From JBBSIN01 sp038232055 (GTDB taxonomy: Bacteria > Actinomycetota > Actinomycetes > JADGOV01), in NCBI GenBank assembly GCA_038232055.1, contig JBBSIN010000010.1, forward strand, positions 1-47,880: a DNA stretch of 47,880 nt, given 5' to 3'. Both the position numbers and the translations under genes were made by a program. Below, piece after piece: positions 40,195 to 47,880 of this stretch. The notes beneath the pieces were generated by a model. The model made no database searches and was not told the DNA's origin. It saw nothing but the letters and a program-made list of their open reading frames with translations. Position 1 is the first letter of the stretch, and each line of letters starts with the position of its first letter.

Positions 40195-41001
40195 TCACAC
40201 CGGTTCGACGTAGCGGCGCACCGTCTCGACGAGCTCAGCGGAGAGCAGCATGACGTCGATGCCCTCGTGCCGGGGGAGGCCCTCGGCGATCACCCCGGCG
40301 ACGGCGGGCATCACGTCGTCGGGGTCGGCACCGGACCGCAGTCGGACGCCGGCCACGAGTCGGGCGCCGGCTGCCTCGTGCAGCTGGGACTCGTCGTGCA
40401 GCTGGGACTCGTCGTGCAGCTGGGACTCGTCGTGCAGCTGGAAGATGTAGGCGTCCATCACCTCACCCCGGGCGCTGACAGCGCTGCGCACGGCGTCGAC
40501 GACGGCCGGGGACGGCGGCTGCGCCGGCGCCCCCACCACGATCCGGGTGCCGGCCGGCATCGCGCCGGTCGCGACGTCGATCCCGTTGCCGCTGGCACCG
40601 GAGCCGCCGGAGCTGCCAGGGCCGCTCGCGTCGGCGAGCGAGCGGACCTGCTCCGACGACAGGGCGACGCCGGTCGCTGTGCCCATGTTCAGGCCGAGCC
40701 AGAGCTCGGCCGACCAGGAGGCGGCGAGCTGCGCACCGGTGAGCAGGATGTGACGCTCGGGGGCGCCCGCTTCCGTGAGCTGCGTCATCGACGTGAACGC
40801 CGGGACGAAATGCCGGCCGTCCGCATCGAAGACGTAGAGCTGCGCGTCCTGCGTATCGGCCGGCGACGTGCCGGTGTTGACGCCGAGCACGGGCACGAGC
40901 AGCGGCGTACCGGCGAGCGCGGCGAACAGCTCGTGGCTCGTCGCGTCCTTCGTCGATGCCCGGTCGAGCGCCCGCTCGAGGTCGTTCTCGGGAAACCCCA
41001 C
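40195..41001 (-). CDS. SseB-family protein with an internal repeat
   Basis: The 268-residue protein has an N-terminal SseB domain: NDLERALDRASTKDATSHELFAALAGTPLLVPV, DADGRHFVPAFTSMTQL and a Gly/Ser-rich linker near residues 130-140. The second half contains three perfect copies of QLHDES (about residues 189-206), encoded by an 18-base tandem repeat, between conserved beta segments. SseB proteins were named for enhanced serine sensitivity; their biochemical role is unclear. The gene lies 112 bases upstream of rpsO on the same strand and is divergent from the EspI-like gene. Confidence 0.85.
   Translation of the reverse strand: MGFPENDLERALDRASTKDATSHELFAALAGTPLLVPVLGVNTGTSPADTQDAQLYVFDADGRHFVPAFTSMTQLTEAGAPERHILLTGAQLAASWSAELWLGLNMGTATGVALSSEQVRSLADASGPGSSGGSGASGNGIDVATGAMPAGTRIVVGAPAQPPSPAVVDAVRSAVSARGEVMDAYIFQLHDESQLHDESQLHDESQLHEAAGARLVAGVRLRSGADPDDVMPAVAGVIAEGLPRHEGIDVMLLSAELVETVRRYVEPV
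40381..40440. repeat. In-frame 18-base tandem repeat in the sseB-like gene
   Basis: CAGCTGGGACTCGTCGTG is repeated exactly at 40381, 40399 and 40417, followed by a partial copy (CAGCTG, 40435-40440). Copies are identical at DNA level. On the minus strand each encodes HDESQL. Unit length is a multiple of three, so copy-number change would not break the frame. Confidence 0.95.
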
Positions 41002-41122
41002 CGCTCCAACCTAGGGCGACCGGCCGTTGCGCCAATCGGGTGGTTGCCCCCATCAGGGGCTTCCTGGCGACCGACACCGAGGGACAATACGGACGCACCC
41101 CGACGAACGAGGAGCCCGATCA

Positions 41123-42211
41123 GTGTCGGACCCGCAGCGACGGCCACGCCGCCGTACGCCGCCGGCCGCCCCGCCGATCCCGCTGGAGACCCGGATGGCC
41201 GCGCTGGACCGCCCGCAAGAACAACCGGCCGACCCACCGGACCCCTCGGACCCGCCAGGCCCCTCGGAGCCGGCACCTCGACCCAGTGCACCGCTGCGCG
41301 CCGCCGCCCTGCAGCCGGATGCGCTGCTTCGGCCTCGCCGGCCGGTGCCCGCGTCGGGCTGGCGACGCCTGCTCTACACACTGACCGGCGGGCGGATCAA
41401 TCCGGGACCGTCCGCCGCCGATGTCGCCGGCCAGCAGCTCTTCGATCGGGTCCGTACGCCGCTGGGCGGCTGTCACCGGATCGCGGTCATCAGCCTGAAG
41501 GGCGGCGTCGGAAAGACCACCACGACGGCGGCGCTCGGCTCGACTCTGGCCTCGATCCGGGGCGACCGAGTGATCGCGGTCGACGCCAACCCAGACGCCG
41601 GCACGCTGGGTGGGCGGCTCCGCCGAGAGAGCGACCGTACGGTCCGGGACCTGCTCGACGACATGGAGTGGATCCAGACCTACTCCGACGTGCGCCGCTA
41701 CACCTCCCAGGCCGCGAGCCGGCTCGAGGTCGTCGCCTCCGATCAGGATCCGGCGGTGTCACAAGCGTTCGGGGAGGACGACTACCGCACGGTCTGCGAG
41801 TTGCTCTCCCGCTACTACTCGCTGATCCTCACCGACTCGGGCACCGGGCTGCTGCACAGCGCGATGCGTGGCGTGCTGGGGCTGGCCGACTCGCTGATCG
41901 TGGTTAGCTCGGCCAGCGTCGACGGCGCCCGCAGCGCATCTGCAACGCTCGACTGGCTGAACGCCCACGGGTACGGCGCCCTCGTCGAGCGCTCCGTCGC
42001 AGTGATCTCCACAGTGCGCCCCGGGGCCGGCGAGGTCGACGTCGAGCGACTGCAGGAGCACTTCGCGAAGCGTTGCCGGGCGGTCGTCCAGATCCCGTTC
42101 GACCCGCACCTCGAGGCCGGCGCCGAGCTCGACCTGGACTATCTCAAGCCGGCCACCCGGCAGGCATGGCTCGACCTCGCCGCTTCCGTCGCGGAGGACT
42201 TCCCCCGCTAG
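41123..42211 (+). CDS. MinD/ParA-like ATPase resembling EspI
   Basis: From the GTG at 41123 (GAGGAG ribosome site) the protein has 362 residues. Residues 1-75 are Pro/Arg rich and disordered. A LTGGRINPGPS segment leads to the deviant Walker A SLKGGVGKTTTT (124-135), followed by VDANPDAGTLGGRL. The ATPase half closely resembles the mycobacterial ESX-1 protein EspI in order and motifs (AALGSTLASIRGDRVIAVDA, SASATLDWLNAHGY). No ESX genes are nearby. It may regulate secretion, septum or polar positioning. It converges with ribF at 9 bases. The frame is open 32 codons further upstream without homology. Confidence 0.88.
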   Translation: MSDPQRRPRRRTPPAAPPIPLETRMAALDRPQEQPADPPDPSDPPGPSEPAPRPSAPLRAAALQPDALLRPRRPVPASGWRRLLYTLTGGRINPGPSAADVAGQQLFDRVRTPLGGCHRIAVISLKGGVGKTTTTAALGSTLASIRGDRVIAVDANPDAGTLGGRLRRESDRTVRDLLDDMEWIQTYSDVRRYTSQAASRLEVVASDQDPAVSQAFGEDDYRTVCELLSRYYSLILTDSGTGLLHSAMRGVLGLADSLIVVSSASVDGARSASATLDWLNAHGYGALVERSVAVISTVRPGAGEVDVERLQEHFAKRCRAVVQIPFDPHLEAGAELDLDYLKPATRQAWLDLAASVAEDFPR

Positions 42212-42220
42212 CAGAGCCGC

Positions 42221-43165
42221 TCAGGCCGTACCGCCCAGCACCTCCCGGACCCGATCGACGTCGCGGTTCATGGTGGCCACGAGCTCGGCCACGTCCGCGA
42301 AACGCTCGGTGTCGCGGAGCCGGGCGACGAAGTCCAGCCCCACGTGGTCGCCGTAGAGGTCGAGGTCGGCCTCCGGCGGAGCGTCGACCACGTACGCCTC
42401 CACCCGTCGGGTGCGCCCCTCGAACGTGGGGTTGGTACCGATCGAGATCGCGGCCGGCAGGGCGTCCCCGCCCCGCACGAGCCAGCCGGCGTAGATGCCG
42501 TCGGCCGGTACGGCCGCCCGCGGCGGCGGCTCCACGTTTGCGGTCGGGAAGCCCAGCTCGCGTCCCCGTCGGTCACCGCGGACGACAACTCCCTCCAGGC
42601 GGTGCGGTCGGCCGAGTGCCTGCGCCGCAGTAGCCACGTCGCCGGCGGCCACGCACGCCCGAATGTAGGTAGAGGAGAAGACGATGTCGCCGTCGTGGAG
42701 CAGTGGGACGCCCTCGGTGGCGAAGCCGAACCGGCGACCGAGCGCGGCGAGCCCCGCCAGGTCTCCGGCCGCCTTGTGGCCGAAGCGGAAGTTGTCACCG
42801 ACGACGACCGTGATCGCGTGCAGATGCTCGACGAGCACGGCGTGCACGAACTCGTCGGGCGCGAGCCGGGAGAAGTCAAGGGTGAAGGGCAGGACACAGA
42901 GCACGTCGACGCCGAGCGCCTCGAGCAGCTGCGCCTTGTAGCGCGGCGTGGTCAGCATCGCTGGCTGGCTGCCGGGGCGAACCACCTCGCTGGGGTGCGG
43001 GTCGAAGGTGAGTACGACGGCGGGTGCGCCGGCGTCCCGCGCCAGCGCGACGGCGCGGCCAACGATCTGCTGGTGCCCTCTATGCACCCCGTCGAAGACG
43101 CCGATGGTCACCACGCAGCGCCCCCATCCCGGGGGCGCCGTCTCCACCCCCCGCCAGCGCTGCAC
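42221..43165 (-). CDS. ribF: Bifunctional riboflavin kinase/FAD synthetase
   Basis: The 314-residue protein has an N-terminal FMN adenylyltransferase domain with VTIGVFDGVHRGHQQI (19-34), VVVGDNFRFGHKAAGD and FSSTYIRACVAAGD. The C-terminal flavokinase domain has GRELGFPTANV and DGIYAGWLV. It makes FMN and then FAD from riboflavin. The start is a GTG at 43165; no closer start keeps the full N-terminal strand. It follows truB with a 9-base gap, the standard truB-ribF order. Confidence 0.95.
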   Translation of the reverse strand: MQRWRGVETAPPGWGRCVVTIGVFDGVHRGHQQIVGRAVALARDAGAPAVVLTFDPHPSEVVRPGSQPAMLTTPRYKAQLLEALGVDVLCVLPFTLDFSRLAPDEFVHAVLVEHLHAITVVVGDNFRFGHKAAGDLAGLAALGRRFGFATEGVPLLHDGDIVFSSTYIRACVAAGDVATAAQALGRPHRLEGVVVRGDRRGRELGFPTANVEPPPRAAVPADGIYAGWLVRGGDALPAAISIGTNPTFEGRTRRVEAYVVDAPPEADLDLYGDHVGLDFVARLRDTERFADVAELVATMNRDVDRVREVLGGTA

Positions 43166-43174
43166 CTCGCAAGG

Positions 43175-44038
43175 CTATGGGGACGGCTGGGCGAATACGC
43201 ACAGCGGGCGGGCCACCCCGTCCCGCTCCTCGACGAGGGCGACCACCGCGCCCTGCGGCCCGAAGACGCCCACCGGGCCCGACCCGAGACCGGCCGCGCA
43301 GAGCCGGCCGCCGTGTGCGAGCACCCGCGCCTCGTCCGCATCGACGTCACGCCGCACGAACGCGGCGGCGACGGCGTCGGCGAGGGGGACCGGCTCGAAA
43401 CGCTCGGCCAGCGCGTCCAGCGTGGCGGCCCGATCCAGCCCGAAGGGACCCACCCGCGTACGCCGCAGCGCGACGAGGTGGCCGCCCACTCCCAGCAGCG
43501 CACCCAGGTCGCGGGCCAGCGAGCGGATGTAGGTGCCCGACGAGCAGATGACCCGTACGTCGACTCGGTCCCCGCGCACGGCGACAAGGTCGAACGCCGA
43601 CACCGTGACCGGCCGCGCGGCCAGCTCGACGACCTCGCCGGCGCGCGCCTTTGCGTAGGCCCGCCGGCCGGCCACCTTGACCGCGCTGTACGCCGGTGGC
43701 ACCTGCTCGATCCGTCCGGTCAGTTGCGGCAGTGCCGCTCGCACGTCCTCCGGCGACCACGGTGCCGTCGAGACGGCGAGCACCTCCCCCTCGGCGTCGT
43801 CGGTGGTCGTCGTGCTGCCAAGGCGGACCGTGCCGGCGTACTCCTTGTCGCCGAGGGCGAGGTGGCCGAGCAGGCGGGTGGCCCGCCCGACGCCGACGAC
43901 GAGCACACCGGTCGCCATGGGGTCGAGCGTGCCGGCGTGGCCGACCCGCCGGGTGCCGGCGATGCGCCGGATACGCGCGACGACGTCGTGCGAGGTCCAC
44001 CCGGCCGGCTTGTCGACGACGACCAGCCCGTCGGTCAT
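43175..44038 (-). CDS. truB: tRNA pseudouridine55 synthase TruB
   Basis: The 287-residue protein has DKPAGWTSHDVVARIRR, the catalytic aspartate in GHAGTLDPMATGVL, DKEYAGTVRLG and CSSGTYIRSLARDLG. It converts U55 to pseudouridine in the T loop of most tRNAs. The ATG at 44038 overlaps the nrnA TGA as ATGA, indicating translational coupling. The open frame extends 133 codons upstream through nrnA and is not part of the gene. Confidence 0.96.
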   Translation of the reverse strand: MTDGLVVVDKPAGWTSHDVVARIRRIAGTRRVGHAGTLDPMATGVLVVGVGRATRLLGHLALGDKEYAGTVRLGSTTTTDDAEGEVLAVSTAPWSPEDVRAALPQLTGRIEQVPPAYSAVKVAGRRAYAKARAGEVVELAARPVTVSAFDLVAVRGDRVDVRVICSSGTYIRSLARDLGALLGVGGHLVALRRTRVGPFGLDRAATLDALAERFEPVPLADAVAAAFVRRDVDADEARVLAHGGRLCAAGLGSGPVGVFGPQGAVVALVEERDGVARPLCVFAQPSP

Positions 44039-45108
44039 TCCGGCAGGTGCGGAGCCTCGGCGAGCAGGTTGCGCAGGGCGAGGACCGTTGCCTCGACACC
44101 GTCGTACGACGTGACGCCCGCGGCGAACCGGTGACCGCCGCCGCCCAACGCAGCGCATACCGCACCGACGTCGATCCGACCCTTCGACCTGGTCGACACC
44201 TTGAGCGTGCCGTTGGCGTCGCCCTTGACCACGATCGCCACCTCGGCCCGGTCGGCCGTGCGCAGGACGTCGATAATCCCCTCGATCTCGGGCATGGTCA
44301 GTCCGTGCGCGCGAAGGTCCTGCGCGGTCGTCGTGGTCCACACCAGTCCGAGGCCACCCGCCGCGGCCGGTTCGAGGATCGCGCGGTCCAACGCGGCACC
44401 GAGCAGCCGGACGTAGCCAAAGGGGTTGGTGTCCCAAATCTGCCGCGAGATGACGTCGTGCCGGATACCGGTGGCGAGCAGTCTGGCCGCAAGCCGGTGG
44501 ATCGCGGGAGTGGTGGACGCGTACTTGAAGGAGCCGGTGTCGGTCGTCAGCCCGGTGTAGAGGCAGGTCGCGATCTCCGGCGTCAGCGGTACACCGAGCC
44601 GGCGCAGCAGCTCCTCGACCACGACCGCGGTGGCCGCCGCCGCGGGGTCGACCAGATGGTGCGCCCCGAAGGCGTCGCCGCGCGCGTGGTGGTCGATGAC
44701 CAGCACAGCGCCTGCCCTGTCGACGGCCGGCTCGAGGTCGCCGAGCCGCTCCCGGCTGCTCGTGTCCAGCGTGACGAGGACGTCTGGCGTCGCCGGGAAC
44801 TCACTCGGGCGGCACAGCAGGTCCTGCCCGGGAAGCATCCGGTACGTCGGCGGCAGCTCGATCCCCTCGCTCCACGAGGCCACGACCCCCTTCCCGAGGT
44901 TCTGCAGTCCCAGCCCGAGCGCGAGCATCGACCCCAGCGCATCGCCGTCGGGATGGAGGTGGCAGACCAGAGCGACCTCCTTCGCCGCGGTGAGCAGCTC
45001 CGCCGCCTGGGCCCACTGCTCTGCCGGCAGGTTCGTCGCCGGAGCGTCCGTCGTTGGAGTGTCCGTCGCCGGAGCGTCCACCGCCCCGAGGCTCGGCGCG
45101 GCGGTCAC
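44035..45108 (-). CDS. nrnA: DHH/DHHA1 phosphoesterase, NrnA-like
   Basis: The 357-residue protein has the DHH family metal motifs HLHPDGDALGSM (about 50-61) and VIDHHARGD, then DTGSFKYASTT. The DHHA1 domain ends with GGGGHRFAAG. NrnA-type enzymes degrade nano-RNAs (2-5 nt) and dephosphorylate pAp; some also cleave cyclic dinucleotide products. The start is a GTG at 45108 overlapping the rbfA TGA. The first 27 residues form an Ala/Thr/Asp/Pro repeat linker (see the repeat at 45031-45090), so a later start is conceivable. truB overlaps its end. Confidence 0.92.
   Translation of the reverse strand: MTAAPSLGAVDAPATDTPTTDAPATNLPAEQWAQAAELLTAAKEVALVCHLHPDGDALGSMLALGLGLQNLGKGVVASWSEGIELPPTYRMLPGQDLLCRPSEFPATPDVLVTLDTSSRERLGDLEPAVDRAGAVLVIDHHARGDAFGAHHLVDPAAAATAVVVEELLRRLGVPLTPEIATCLYTGLTTDTGSFKYASTTPAIHRLAARLLATGIRHDVISRQIWDTNPFGYVRLLGAALDRAILEPAAAGGLGLVWTTTTAQDLRAHGLTMPEIEGIIDVLRTADRAEVAIVVKGDANGTLKVSTRSKGRIDVGAVCAALGGGGHRFAAGVTSYDGVEATVLALRNLLAEAPHLPE
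45031..45090. repeat. 15-base imperfect tandem repeat in the nrnA 5' end
   Basis: Four units based on GTCCGTCGCCGGAGC follow each other at 45031, 45046, 45061 and 45076; the last is degenerate. On the coding strand they encode Ala/Thr-Pro-Ala/Thr-Thr-Asp units, giving DAPATDTPTTDAPATN. Confidence 0.7.
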
Positions 45109-45548
45109 GAGGCGGCCTCCTCGTCGTCGTCGTCGGGCGCGCGATAGGGATCGGGGTCCCCGGCCGGCAGGGCCCGCTCGGCGACCCGGTGCACCTCCGC
45201 GTCGGCCGCGCGGGCTCGCTCAAGCAGCTCGTCGATGTGCCGCGCGTGGTCGGGTACGACGTCGGCGACGAAACTCACCGTCGGAGTGAACTTCACCCCG
45301 GTGCGCCGGCCCACCTCCGACCGGATGACCCCGGTCGCGCTGCGGAGGGCGGCGGCGGTCGCCTCGCGCTCCGCGTCGTCGCCGTAGACGGTGTAAAAGA
45401 CGGTGGCATCACGTAGGTCCGGGGTGACCCGGGCGTCGGTCACCGTGACGAAGCCGAGCCGCGGGTCCTTGACCTGACGCTCGAGTACATCCGCGACGAT
45501 CTCGTGGATACGGTCGCCCAACCGACGGGCACGGGCTGGGTCGGTCAC
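45105..45548 (-). CDS. rbfA: Ribosome-binding factor A
   Basis: From the GTG at 45548 the protein has 147 residues, with ARRLGDRIHEIVADVLERQVKDPRLGFVTVTDARVTPDL and HIDELLERA, the KH-like RbfA fold. It binds the 16S rRNA central pseudoknot during late 30S maturation and is needed at low temperature. The GTG overlaps the DUF503 TGA as GTGA and has an AAGGAGG ribosome site 9 bases upstream. It has an acidic C-terminal tail (DDDDEEAAS). The nrnA start overlaps its stop. Confidence 0.95.
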   Translation of the reverse strand: MTDPARARRLGDRIHEIVADVLERQVKDPRLGFVTVTDARVTPDLRDATVFYTVYGDDAEREATAAALRSATGVIRSEVGRRTGVKFTPTVSFVADVVPDHARHIDELLERARAADAEVHRVAERALPAGDPDPYRAPDDDDEEAAS

Positions 45549-45844
45549 GGTTCGTCCTCCTTCCCGAAGAGCCGCCGACGGGCCGATAGCAGCTCGATCT
45601 CCGGACGGCCGGAAACGAGTTTCTCGCACTCCTCCAGCACCTCGATGCAGTGCCCCGCCTGCGCCGCGACCACGGCGACGCCGATGAGCCCGCGGCGGTG
45701 CAGGTCGAGGTGACCCACCTCCGCCGCGGACACCGAGTAGCGCCGCCTCAGCTCGGCGACGATCGGGCGTACGACACTGCGCTTCTGCTTGAGCGAGTGG
45801 ACGTCGCCGAGCAGCAGGTCGAGGGCGAGCGTGCCCGTGAACAT
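45545..45844 (-). CDS. DUF503 protein
   Basis: The 99-residue protein matches DUF503 (YlxP-like): MFTGTLALDLLLGDVHSLKQKRS, then SVSAAEVGHLDLHRRGLIGVAVVA. The family is small, often found between infB and rbfA, and linked by context to ribosome assembly, but no activity is established. The gene lies 23 bases after infB and overlaps rbfA, so it is part of the infB transcript. Confidence 0.93.
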   Translation of the reverse strand: MFTGTLALDLLLGDVHSLKQKRSVVRPIVAELRRRYSVSAAEVGHLDLHRRGLIGVAVVAAQAGHCIEVLEECEKLVSGRPEIELLSARRRLFGKEDEP

Positions 45845-45867
45845 GTCCGGCTACCGGCTGCGTCCGA

Positions 45868-47880
<2,013 letters not shown>

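Noticed and set aside
42344..44134. 596-codon plus-strand open frame opposite ribF and truB
   Set aside because: It spans two well-identified genes on the other strand; composition is that of a shadow frame.

Overview
The window is 47.9 kb of high-GC, densely coding actinobacterial chromosome. Evidence for Actinomycetota: the syntenic block infB-DUF503-rbfA-nrnA-truB-ribF-rpsO-pnp-pepR-dapB-thyX-dapA-rnj-ftsK-rodZ-like-rimO-pgsA-cinA-clgR-DUF3046-recA-recX-(rny)-miaB, a LexA box of the actinobacterial CGAAC-N4-GTTCG type, a RecA intein at the mycobacterial position, and frequent GTG/TTG starts with 4-base ATGA/GTGA stop-start overlaps. I cannot assign a genus from sequence alone. Most core genes lie on the minus strand, so transcription of the core block runs from the right end to the left.

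Layout, left to right. 1-5781 (minus): start of miaB, a PAP2 phosphatase gene broken by two frameshifts, RNase Y, recX, an intein-containing recA with an SOS box, and DUF3046. 6066-11444 (plus): the DNA repair pair lhr-nei2. 11451-21305 (minus): clgR, cinA, pgsA, rimO, a RodZ-like membrane HTH protein, ftsK, RNase J and dapA; four successive genes overlap by stop-start coupling or sit a few bases apart. 21316-24719: a permease-amidase pair and a proline iminopeptidase-like hydrolase, between dapA and thyX, which are usually close together in this group. 24709-25497: thyX. 25498-35225: an accessory stretch of about 10 kb between thyX and dapB. It holds a repeat-rich intergenic region, a small DUF6582-like protein, a YcaQ-type glycosylase, a metal-dependent cyclase plus a TPP enzyme, an ECF sigma factor coupled to an O6-alkylguanine methyltransferase, a PIN-domain remnant, a sulfite-oxidase-like molybdoenzyme, an MMPL transporter and a DinB-like protein. 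35317-47880 (mostly minus): dapB, M16 peptidase, pnp, rpsO, sseB-like, (plus strand) an EspI/MinD-like ATPase, then ribF, truB, nrnA, rbfA, DUF503 and infB, which runs off the right edge.

Functional themes. RNA turnover: RNase Y, RNase J, PNPase and NrnA all occur in this window. DNA repair: RecA/RecX under a LexA box, Lhr, Nei2, the YcaQ-type protein and Ogt. Lysine/peptidoglycan precursor synthesis: DapA and DapB. Translation: S15, IF-2, RbfA, TruB, MiaB, RimO. The most notable features are a natural mini-intein in RecA that matches the mycobacterial RecA intein but lacks its homing-endonuclease domain, the sigma factor-Ogt operon, the cyclase-TPP operon, and several short in-frame or intergenic tandem repeats. 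I see no CRISPR array, rRNA, recognisable tRNA or insertion sequence.
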